Source: CAYQAE01 sp964415445 [NCBI: uncultured archaeon] (GTDB taxonomy: Archaea; CAYQAE01). From it: 16,504 nucleotides of DNA. The notes under the pieces are model-generated. The model was not told the origin of the DNA and made no database searches. It worked only from the letters and a program-made list of their open reading frames with translations. The stretch's first letter is position 1, and the number at the start of each line of letters is the position of its first letter. Positions 7,402-13,394 of the stretch are shown here, piece after piece. The translations under genes were made by a program, and so were the position numbers. The stretch lies in NCBI GenBank assembly GCA_964415445.1, contig CAYQAE010000018.1, positions 1,739-18,242 of the forward strand, read 5' to 3'.

Positions 7402-8444
7402 AATGTGGCCTCCAACTTATCTAAAATAGATGTATCATCTGTTACATGTTTTATAAATGATTTTAGTTTTTCAAATGCTTTTCCTGACTCAATACAATCT
7501 TTTGCATATTCTATACCTTCAGCAAAATCTAAATCCATAGCAACTTTTAGTGCTGCTGCAGAATTAACTAAATTCAAATCATAAAGTGGACCAGATTGTC
7601 CATTTAAGGTAGCAACTAAATCCCTAGCATTTTCAGATACATCTGCAATTTTTTCAATCTGGGATCTTTTTGCCTTTTTAATCCCAAAATCTTTGGGAGT
7701 AACATGATATGTATTAATTTCACCACAATTTAGTTCACATACTTTTGTTTTTCCAAATGTTGAGACTTCATCCAACCCACCTATTCCATGGACAACTAAT
7801 GCATGTTTTGTACCTAAATTAGATAAAACTTTAGCCATAGTCTCACATAAATTAGGATCATACACTCCTAAAATTTGATGATTTGCCTCTGCTGGGTTAG
7901 TAAGGGGGCCTAAAATATTAAAAACAGTTCTAATTCCTAAAGATTTTCTAGGACCTATTGCATGTTTCATTGCAGGATGAAATACAGGTGCAAAAGCAAA
8001 ACATATGCCACAGCTATTTAGAGTATTCTCAACTTCCTTTGGGGTTTTTCTAAGATCTAATCCTAAATATTCTAGGACATCTGCACTTCCTGATTTTGAA
8101 GTAACTGATCTATTTCCATGTTTTGCTACAGGTATATCTAGACCTGCTACAACAAAAGCCGAAGTTGTACTTACATTAGAAGTTTTTATCATATCACCAC
8201 CTGTTCCACAAGTATCTAGGATATTAATATCATCAGTATATATTTTGTTTGAAAGATCTCGCATTACTTTGGCAAAGGAAGTTATTTCATCAATTGTCTC
8301 ACCTTTTGATCTCAAAGCAGTCAAAGCCGCGCCAATTTGGACAGGATTTGCTTTTCCATTCATCATGTCTCGCATTAAGCCTTCTGCTTCTTTTTGATTC
8401 AAATCTTTTTTATCTATTAGTTTCAATAAAGCCTCTTTTATCAT
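7398..8444 (-). CDS. trpD: Anthranilate phosphoribosyltransferase
   Basis: TrpD transfers the phosphoribosyl group of PRPP to anthranilate. Its 348 residues match the family. The PRPP-binding DTCGTGGD is at 77-84, followed by KHGNRSVTSKSGSADVLE (108-125) and by HPAMKHAIGPRKSLGIRT and NILGPLTNP, which line the anthranilate site. It is a stand-alone enzyme and is not fused to TrpG, unlike in E. coli. The ATG lies 3 bases after the trpG stop and has a strong ribosome binding site in the end of trpG. Its stop overlaps the trpC GTG start. Confidence 0.97.
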   Translation of the reverse strand: MIKEALLKLIDKKDLNQKEAEGLMRDMMNGKANPVQIGAALTALRSKGETIDEITSFAKVMRDLSNKIYTDDINILDTCGTGGDMIKTSNVSTTSAFVVAGLDIPVAKHGNRSVTSKSGSADVLEYLGLDLRKTPKEVENTLNSCGICFAFAPVFHPAMKHAIGPRKSLGIRTVFNILGPLTNPAEANHQILGVYDPNLCETMAKVLSNLGTKHALVVHGIGGLDEVSTFGKTKVCELNCGEINTYHVTPKDFGIKKAKRSQIEKIADVSENARDLVATLNGQSGPLYDLNLVNSAAALKVAMDLDFAEGIEYAKDCIESGKAFEKLKSFIKHVTDDTSILDKLEATL

Positions 8445-8447
8445 ATT

Positions 8448-9020
8448 TTATACCTCCAAATTAATGAAATTCTTAATTATTTTCTTACCTTCCTCTGTCA
8501 AAATAGATTCAGGATGAAACTGAACACCCTCTGTAGGATAATTAATATGCCGAATGCCCATAATTTCTTGGTTTTTATTTTTTGCAGTAATTTCAAGCTC
8601 ATTTGGAAAATTTTTATCATCTACAGTTAATGAATGATAACGAGTCGCTACAAAGGGATTTTTAACATCTTTATATATTAATTTTCCATCGTGTTGAATT
8701 TCACTGATCTTTCCATGAACTAAATTTTTTGCATAACCTATTTTTGCACCAAAAGCATAACCTATACATTGATGACCTAGACATACTCCCAAAATAGGGA
8801 TTTTTGAGCTATATTTTCTAACAACATCTACACTAATTCCTGCATTTTCTGGCCTTCCTGGACCTGGACTAATTACAATTTTAGATGGATTTATCTTATC
8901 TATTTTTTTGAAAGAAATATCATTTCTCACAACTTCTATATTCACTCCAAACTCACCAATATATTGAACAATATTGTAGACAAAACTATCAATATTATCA
9001 ATAACTAACACATCTACCAT
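8448..9020 (-). CDS. trpG: Anthranilate synthase component II (glutamine amidotransferase)
   Basis: TrpG hydrolyses glutamine and channels ammonia to TrpE. The 190-residue class I amidotransferase has the oxyanion motif SPGPGRPENAG (51-61), the nucleophile Cys80 in GVCLGHQ and the His169/Glu171 pair in VQFHPES, so the triad is complete. The YHSL motif (128-131) is typical of TrpG/PabA. PabA (folate synthesis) is the main alternative name, and some organisms share one subunit, but the operon position makes TrpG the natural call. The ATG follows the trpE stop with no gap (TAGATG). Confidence 0.95.
   Translation of the reverse strand: MVDVLVIDNIDSFVYNIVQYIGEFGVNIEVVRNDISFKKIDKINPSKIVISPGPGRPENAGISVDVVRKYSSKIPILGVCLGHQCIGYAFGAKIGYAKNLVHGKISEIQHDGKLIYKDVKNPFVATRYHSLTVDDKNFPNELEITAKNKNQEIMGIRHINYPTEGVQFHPESILTEEGKKIIKNFINLEV
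8452..8457 (-). promoter_or_regulatory. Strong Shine-Dalgarno site for trpD
   Basis: The minus strand reads GGAGGT, 7 bases before the trpD ATG. It is made of the last codons of trpG. It is the best Shine-Dalgarno match noticed in the trp operon and fixes the trpD start. Confidence 0.75.
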
Positions 9021-10448
9021 CTAATCGACCACCGACAATGCCCGCATCATAGCAGCAGCTTTATTTTCTGATTCTATCCATTCTTTTTCAGGAACAGAAT
9101 CTGCAACAATTCCTGCCCCAGCTTGGATATAGGCTTTCTTATTTTTTTGAATTAAAGTCCTAATTGTAATTGCAAAATCTAGATTACCATCTAGGCCAAA
9201 ATAACCTACACTGCCAGCGTAAGGTCCTCTTTTTTGGTTTTCTAATTCATTTATTATCTCCATTGCTCTAACTTTGGGTGCACCACTAACAGTGCCAGCA
9301 GGGAATATACTTCTAAGTGAGTCAAAAGAAGAGTATTTTGGATATATCTCACCCTCAACAGTAGATACAATATGTTGGACATGGCTAAATTTCTCAACTG
9401 ACATTAAATCAGTTGTATTGACTGTCCCATATCTACAAACTCGACCTAAATCATTTCTATGCAAATCAACTAGCATTATATGTTCTGCTCTCTCTTTTGG
9501 ATCATCTAACATGTCTTTTGCTAAATTTATATCTTCTCTTTCTGTTTTTCCTCTTTTTCTAGTTCCTGCAATTGGCCTGGTAGTAACTTTTCTTTTTTCT
9601 GCTCGTACTAACATCTCAGGGCTAGATCCAGTAATATTTAAATCTCCAAATTCTAAAAAATACATATAAGGAGATGGATTACAATTCTTTAGAGCAATAT
9701 ATGTATCAAAAGGAGTCTGAGCATCAATGATATTTTTCTTAGAAATTACTACCTGAAATATATCTCCTTCTTTTATATATTCTTTTGATCGCTTTACCAT
9801 ATTCATGTATTCATTTTTTGAAGTATCAACTTCTGATTCAAGTGACTTAGGTGTTGAAAATTTAGGATCAATTTGCTCTGCAGATAAAACTATATCTTCA
9901 ATATTATCTAGTCTATTTTTTGCAGAATCTATATCATCATTTAATTCAGATTCATCCTCACCCATTGCACAACTTACTAGCTCTAGCTCTCGATTAATAT
10001 GATCAAAAGCAACTATATCTTTGGTATAGATAAACTCGCAATCTGGGGCATCTAAATCAGATTCTTTATTTTCTAAATAAGGAAGATAATATCGAATTAA
10101 ATCATAAGAAAAATAACCCACTGCTCCACCAATAAATCTAGGCTTTTTCTCTGAATTTATAACATCAATTTTGCCCATAGATGATTTCATTACATCAATA
10201 GGATCATCTAAATTCTTATCAATTTTAGAGAAACTATCACCAGATAATTTAGTATTACCATTTTTAATAGAAATTCTACCAATTGGATTTACTCCTAAAA
10301 AAGAATAACGAGAAGACTTTGCATCTCCTTCACATGATTCTAATAAATAAGAATATTTCGCTTTTGTTTGCTCTTTTAAAGCTTTATAGACATCCGTAGG
10401 ATTTATAACATAATATTTCATGGATTTAGTAATTGGTTTAACTAACAT
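9021..10448 (-). CDS. trpE: Anthranilate synthase component I
   Basis: TrpE converts chorismate to anthranilate with ammonia delivered by TrpG, and is the first gene of the operon. The 475-residue protein has LLES (35-38) near the N-terminus, the motif that binds feedback-inhibiting tryptophan in this family. The chorismate-binding domain shows GSSPEML (274-280), RPIAGTRKRG (291-300), LVDLHRNDLGRV (326-337), FPAGTVSGAPK (382-392), GPYAGSVGYF (408-417), and AGAGIVADS and E-x-E-x-K-A near the end. The Mg-binding and chorismate-binding residues appear intact, so the enzyme should be active and tryptophan-sensitive. ATG at 10448 is chosen; it has GTGAT 5 bases upstream. A second in-frame ATG nine codons later is possible. 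PabB is less likely given the neighbours. Confidence 0.96.
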   Translation of the reverse strand: MLVKPITKSMKYYVINPTDVYKALKEQTKAKYSYLLESCEGDAKSSRYSFLGVNPIGRISIKNGNTKLSGDSFSKIDKNLDDPIDVMKSSMGKIDVINSEKKPRFIGGAVGYFSYDLIRYYLPYLENKESDLDAPDCEFIYTKDIVAFDHINRELELVSCAMGEDESELNDDIDSAKNRLDNIEDIVLSAEQIDPKFSTPKSLESEVDTSKNEYMNMVKRSKEYIKEGDIFQVVISKKNIIDAQTPFDTYIALKNCNPSPYMYFLEFGDLNITGSSPEMLVRAEKRKVTTRPIAGTRKRGKTEREDINLAKDMLDDPKERAEHIMLVDLHRNDLGRVCRYGTVNTTDLMSVEKFSHVQHIVSTVEGEIYPKYSSFDSLRSIFPAGTVSGAPKVRAMEIINELENQKRGPYAGSVGYFGLDGNLDFAITIRTLIQKNKKAYIQAGAGIVADSVPEKEWIESENKAAAMMRALSVVD

Positions 10449-10462
10449 ATTATATCACTTAT

Positions 10463-10476
10463 ATACATTTATGTAT
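10463..10476. promoter_or_regulatory. Possible trp operator palindrome
   Basis: ATACAT-TT-ATGTAT is a perfect inverted repeat with 6-base arms. It overlaps the predicted transcription start of trpE, a place where a repressor could act. The TGTACA box bound by the methanogen regulator TrpY is not present, so any regulator would differ. Short palindromes are common in A+T-rich DNA, so this is weak evidence. Confidence 0.3.
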
Positions 10477-10493
10477 TAATATATACAAAAAAC

Positions 10494-10505
10494 AATATAT
10501 ATAAA
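10494..10505 (-). promoter_or_regulatory. Probable TATA box of the trp operon
   Basis: The minus strand reads TTTATATATATT. From its centre, transcription would start near 10474 and leave a leader of about 26 bases before trpE. This leader is too short for a leader-peptide attenuator, so any tryptophan control is more likely at the DNA level or by feedback on TrpE. Confidence 0.55.
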
Positions 10506-10527
10506 TATTTCTGTATCTTTTTGTTCG

Positions 10528-10535
10528 TATAAAAG
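10528..10535 (+). promoter_or_regulatory. Probable TATA box of relB-relE
   Basis: TATAAAAG predicts a transcript start near 10556, about 30 bases before the relB ATG. The trpE TATA box lies about 25 bases away on the other strand, so the two promoters are back to back. Confidence 0.4.
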
Positions 10536-10562
10536 GTAGCATACTTGTGGAAAAGTTTTTAC

Positions 10563-10588
10563 ACTATAGTCAACTATGTATATACTAT
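10563..10588 (+). repeat. Phased ACTAT repeats before relB, possible autoregulation site
   Basis: ACTAT occurs at 10563, 10573 and 10584, that is every 10-11 bases, or one turn of the helix. Within this stretch are two perfect 8-base palindromes, ACTATAGT (10563-10570) and GTATATAC (10578-10585). Antitoxins of this kind often repress their own operon by binding repeats near the start. The last copy overlaps the relB start codon. Confidence 0.35.
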
Positions 10589-10805
10589 GGTAACTACAAT
10601 TCAAATATCTGAAATTCTTAAGAAAAAATTACAAGAAAAAAAATTATATGAAAAAGAAACATATGAAGAAGTAATAATGGATTTATTAGAGGATTCTATG
10701 GAACTTTCTAAAGAAACATTAGAAACAATAAAATCTTCTGAAGAAGATATTAAGTCAGGCAAAATTCATAAGATGGATGAAGTAAAAAAGGAGCTTAAAT
10801 TGTAA
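10587..10805 (+). CDS. relB: RelB-type antitoxin
   Basis: This 72-residue acidic/basic protein looks like the archaeal RelB/VapB-like antitoxins. The N-terminus, VTTIQISEILKKKLQEKK, has the alternating strand-then-helix pattern of a ribbon-helix-helix DNA-binding domain. The C-terminus ends in EEDIKSGKIHKMDEVKKEL, a pattern typical of antitoxins that wrap around a RelE-fold toxin. I chose ATG at 10587 rather than an in-frame TTG at 10545, because the extra 14 residues do not fit the domain and would cover the possible operator. Its stop overlaps the next gene's start by one base (TAATG), which couples their translation. The family call rests on pattern and context. Confidence 0.8.
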   Translation: MVTTIQISEILKKKLQEKKLYEKETYEEVIMDLLEDSMELSKETLETIKSSEEDIKSGKIHKMDEVKKELKL

Positions 10806-11053
10806 TGTATGAGATCATTTTTTCAGATACTTCCTTTAAAAAATTGAAAAAATTAGATAAAAATATACAAAAGAGAATAATATCAGCACTTGAACGTATA
10901 AAAGTTAGACCTGAAAATTTTGTCAGAAGATTAGTTAATTCACCTTATTTTTGTCTAAGAGTTGGAAAATATAGAGTTATTCTTGACATAAAACACGAGA
11001 AATTAATAATTTTAGTCTTAGAAATTAACCATCGAAAAAAGATTTACAAATAA
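10805..11053 (+). CDS. relE: RelE/ParE-family toxin
   Basis: The 82-residue basic protein fits the RelE fold. It starts YEIIFSDTSFKKLKKLDK, as in the family's first strand and helix, has LRVGKYRVILDI at 51-62 with the conserved Arg52, Gly54, Tyr56 and Arg57, and ends NHRKKIYK with His76, Arg77 and Tyr81. RelE toxins cut mRNA on the ribosome using such basic and tyrosine residues; ParE-type members target gyrase instead. The fit to the archaeal RelE type is better, but the activity is not shown by sequence alone. It forms a two-gene cassette with relB and ends 2 bases before the converging kinase gene. Confidence 0.85.
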   Translation: MYEIIFSDTSFKKLKKLDKNIQKRIISALERIKVRPENFVRRLVNSPYFCLRVGKYRVILDIKHEKLIILVLEINHRKKIYK

Positions 11054-11055
11054 AT

Positions 11056-11946
11056 TTATACCATATAAGCTCTAACTCTCTCCATTATATGGTCATAGAT
11101 TAGATCAATAGTTTTATTAATTGTTTTGTGATCTATTATAGTAATATCGTGTTTTATTGCCTGTGAATAAATAAAATTTTGAATTATTCTTATCTCATCA
11201 AGCGATTGTAGATATTTAGAAGCGTCACGTTTATTATTTTCTAATCCACGTGCTTTAAATCTCATCAAATGTTCATCTTTGTCAGATACACCAATTGCAT
11301 AAGCTAGTACGTTTTTTGAATGGATATATTCAACAAATCCAGGTACAATATGAATCCCTTCAATAACAATAGAGACACCCTCTACCAAACTTCGCTTGAC
11401 AACAGCATCAATTCCATGATTTACTAATTTTAGTTGCTCTTCAAATCCTTTTATAACTCTATCAGGGAATTTTTCAGGGATATCATCAAGTGCTTTCCAT
11501 GCATCAAATGAAGATCTATGAAGTGCAGGATATTTGTGTGCAGGCAGATCCATACGAAGTACTTCACGGATCGAATCTGTGCCTATAACATGACTTACCC
11601 CTAATCTTCGAGCTAGTGACGCACTTATTGTTGATTTACCTGTTCCTGTAGTTCCACCTATCAAAAAAATTAAGGGCTCAGTAGATCTTTTAAAAGACTG
11701 CCATAGAAGATATCTATCTGCACAATCTTTAGAATATTTGGTCTTTAGAGCTTCATAGACATAACTTCTTATATGATCACGAGTTATTTCTATCTCTTTT
11801 TTCACCTTTAGATGATTTTCTAATTCTTTAGCTATAGTATAAGCTTCTGCCATATTAACTCCTGTAGACATAATAGAGCGAGTAACTATCCCTTTTGAAA
11901 ATGGAAATTTATGATCCTTGCCCAAAACCATAATTTCAGAAGGCAT
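11056..11946 (-). CDS. 2-phosphoglycerate kinase
   Basis: This enzyme phosphorylates 2-phosphoglycerate to 2,3-bisphosphoglycerate with ATP. In methanogens this is the first step toward cyclic 2,3-diphosphoglycerate, a heat- and salt-protecting solute. The 296-residue protein has an N-terminal ATP-cone-like region (about 1-85, with PFSKGIVTRSIMSTG) followed by a P-loop kinase domain. Walker A is GTTGTGKS (98-105), IGTDSIREVLR (121-131) follows, and IVIEGIHIVPG (193-203) resembles the Walker B region. This layout matches archaeal 2-phosphoglycerate kinases. No cyclic diphosphoglycerate synthetase is in the window, so the final product is unknown. The gene diverges from the flavin reductase around a shared palindrome. 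Confidence 0.87.
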   Translation of the reverse strand: MPSEIMVLGKDHKFPFSKGIVTRSIMSTGVNMAEAYTIAKELENHLKVKKEIEITRDHIRSYVYEALKTKYSKDCADRYLLWQSFKRSTEPLIFLIGGTTGTGKSTISASLARRLGVSHVIGTDSIREVLRMDLPAHKYPALHRSSFDAWKALDDIPEKFPDRVIKGFEEQLKLVNHGIDAVVKRSLVEGVSIVIEGIHIVPGFVEYIHSKNVLAYAIGVSDKDEHLMRFKARGLENNKRDASKYLQSLDEIRIIQNFIYSQAIKHDITIIDHKTINKTIDLIYDHIMERVRAYMV

Positions 11947-11973
11947 ACATATTAATTAACCCATAAATTAAAT

Positions 11974-11994
11974 AAAATATTCACTGAATATTTT
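11974..11994. promoter_or_regulatory. 21-bp perfect palindrome in a shared divergent promoter
   Basis: AAAATATTCA (11974-11983) and TGAATATTTT (11985-11994) are exact reverse complements around a single central C. The site lies 27 bases before the kinase ATG and 19 bases before the flavin reductase ATG, and it covers the TATA-like sequences of both genes. A dimeric repressor bound here could control both genes at once. The palindrome is certain; the regulatory role is inferred. Confidence 0.55.
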
Positions 11995-12003
11995 TATACA
12001 ATT

Positions 12004-12008
12004 GGTGA
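12004..12008 (+). promoter_or_regulatory. Shine-Dalgarno site that fixes the flavin reductase start
   Basis: GGTGA lies 5 bases before the ATG at 12014 and matches the end of archaeal 16S rRNA. It overlaps an in-frame TTG at 12002, which makes the TTG an unlikely start. Confidence 0.65.
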
Positions 12009-12013
12009 ATATA

Positions 12014-12526
12014 ATGGAAAAAGAGATCTTAAGACCCTATGAAGCACTATATCCAATTCCAGCTGTATTAGTATCTAGTAAATATAAAGATAAAGAAAAT
12101 ATAATTACAATAGCTTGGATAGGCACAGTTTGTTCAAATCCACCAATGGTAAGTATTTCAATTAGACCTAATAGATTTTCACACAAAATTATCGCAAAAA
12201 GCAGAGAATTTGTAGTTAATATCCCAAAAAAAGATATGTTAGATGAAATTAATTATTGTGGTATGGTATCTGGAGAAGATAAAGATAAATGGGAAAGATG
12301 CAAATTTAGAAAATTAGAGTGTAAAAACATTAATGTATCTATGATCGATAAATGTCCAGTAAATATCGAATGCAAAGTAGTAGATATTATTAATTTAGGA
12401 AGTCATGATTTATTTTTAGGAGAAATTTTAGCAGTTCACAAAGACAAAAATATCAAAAATTTGGATCCTTTGACCTTCTTACAAGGTGAATATTGGGGTT
12501 TAGGTAAAAAAGTTGGTTCTCTCTAA
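12014..12526 (+). CDS. Flavin reductase family protein (FMN-binding)
   Basis: The 170-residue protein belongs to the flavin reductase-like, split-barrel FMN-binding family, which includes flavoredoxins and the NAD(P)H-flavin oxidoreductase partners of monooxygenases. Visible features are the N-terminal LYPIPAVLVSS, the core strand set ITIAWIGTVCSNPPMVSISIRP (split across about 31-52) and the helix FSHKIIAKSREFVVNIP that follows, all typical of the family. GEYWGLG closes the protein. The electron donor and acceptor cannot be read from sequence; archaeal members are often coupled to ferredoxin-like electron transfer. It converges with ribA, overlapping it by 4 bases, so a flavin synthesis gene and a flavin-using gene sit side by side without sharing a promoter. 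Confidence 0.85.
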   Translation: MEKEILRPYEALYPIPAVLVSSKYKDKENIITIAWIGTVCSNPPMVSISIRPNRFSHKIIAKSREFVVNIPKKDMLDEINYCGMVSGEDKDKWERCKFRKLECKNINVSMIDKCPVNIECKVVDIINLGSHDLFLGEILAVHKDKNIKNLDPLTFLQGEYWGLGKKVGSL

Positions 12527-13194
12527 TGTTCTAGTTGATGAAAAATATGGCCTAACTTTTCTTTTTTTGCTCGAAGATAAGATTTATTGTATTTATTAGA
12601 TTTCATCTCAATTGGAACTCTTCTATTGACTTCAATTCCATGTTTTTGTAGATCTTTAATTTTTTGAGGATTGTTAGTTAGAAGGTTAACAGATTTAATT
12701 TCAAGATGCTTTATCATCTCAGCAGCTAAGCTATAATCTCGCATATCACCTTTAAATCCTAAAGCCACGTTGGCATCTGAGGTATCATACCCTTTTTCTT
12801 GGAGCACATATGCTTTTATTTTATTTATAAGCCCAATACCCCTACCTTCTTGTCTCATATATAATAGAACACCCTTTTTTTGATCATCAATAAAATTTAG
12901 GGCTTTCCAGAGTTGATCTCTACAATCACATCTAAAAGATCCAAATACATCTCCAGTTAAACATTCTGAATGTATTCTAAGGTATACATTTTTTTTATTT
13001 TTTATTTCCCCTTTAATTAATGCAATGTGTTCTTTTTTATCGACATTATTTATAAATGCAACAATTTTAAAATCTCCAAAAGTAGTAGGAAGCTTAGCTT
13101 CTGCTGCTATTTTTACACATACATCATTTTTTGAATCAGGACATTTATTGTCTTTAAATTGATTGATAATTTCTTTTAAATTACTTGGTACCAT
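12523..13194 (-). CDS. ribA: GTP cyclohydrolase II
   Basis: RibA opens the imidazole ring of GTP, releasing formate and pyrophosphate, to give the first intermediate of riboflavin synthesis. The 223-residue protein has the zinc-binding cysteines in SECLTGDVFGSFRCDC (Cys78, Cys89, Cys91), RQEGRGIGL (114-122) with the catalytic region, KAYVLQEKGYDT, and LLTNNPQK (171-178). It is a stand-alone enzyme without the DHBP synthase half found in many bacterial fusions. About 25 residues precede the usual family start and carry two extra cysteines (Cys18, Cys26). Many archaea use the unrelated GTP cyclohydrolase III, so this bacterial-type enzyme may reflect old gene transfer. A dual name such as FolE is excluded by the motifs. 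Confidence 0.93.
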   Translation of the reverse strand: MVPSNLKEIINQFKDNKCPDSKNDVCVKIAAEAKLPTTFGDFKIVAFINNVDKKEHIALIKGEIKNKKNVYLRIHSECLTGDVFGSFRCDCRDQLWKALNFIDDQKKGVLLYMRQEGRGIGLINKIKAYVLQEKGYDTSDANVALGFKGDMRDYSLAAEMIKHLEIKSVNLLTNNPQKIKDLQKHGIEVNRRVPIEMKSNKYNKSYLRAKKEKLGHIFHQLEH

Positions 13195-13288
13195 ATTAAA
13201 ATCAAATTTTTATGGATATTTAAAATTTTCTCAATATTTTTCAAAATATAAACAATATATAAATTGTGTATATTTATACAACTTTTAG

Positions 13289-13300
13289 TTTATATAAATA
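13289..13300 (+). promoter_or_regulatory. Probable TATA box of the surface protein gene
   Basis: TTTATATAAATA is the best TATA match in the 200-base divergent region between ribA and the surface protein. It predicts a start near 13320 and a leader of about 75 bases, longer than elsewhere in the window. AGGT at 13384-13387, seven bases before the ATG, can serve as ribosome binding site. Confidence 0.5.
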
Positions 13301-13310
13301 GGAAGGTTTT

Positions 13311-13352
13311 TTAGGAATGTTTTATATTATTAATATATAGAATTATTCCTAA
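13311..13352 (+). repeat. Inverted repeat in the surface protein leader
   Basis: TTAGGAAT (13311-13318) and ATTCCTAA (13345-13352) are exact reverse complements 26 bases apart. They flank the predicted transcription start, so they could be a split operator or, in part, a leader hairpin. The arms are short and the function is unknown. Confidence 0.35.
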
Positions 13353-13394
13353 TTTATTAAGATAAATATTAATATAAAGAGATAGGTACCAAAA

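Noticed and set aside
7681-7698. Inverted repeat TCCCAAA/TTTGGGA
   Set aside because: It lies within the trpD coding sequence and is explained by ordinary codons; nothing else supports a role.
4257-10002. Several + strand open frames (4257-4469, 5106-5315, 6755-6970, 8005-8397, 8249-8464, 9274-9669, 9805-10002)
   Set aside because: All are antisense to trp genes whose motifs are intact, and their translations are Ser/Phe/Leu-rich shadow sequences.
10545-10586. Longer RelB from a TTG
   Set aside because: The extra residues do not match antitoxin N-termini and lie over the phased repeats.
10449-10586. Search for a TrpY box (TGTACA) or a leader peptide with Trp codons before trpE
   Set aside because: Neither is present; the leader is too short for attenuation by translation.
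12002-12013. TTG start for the flavin reductase
   Set aside because: It overlaps a GGTGA Shine-Dalgarno that is ideally spaced for the ATG at 12014.
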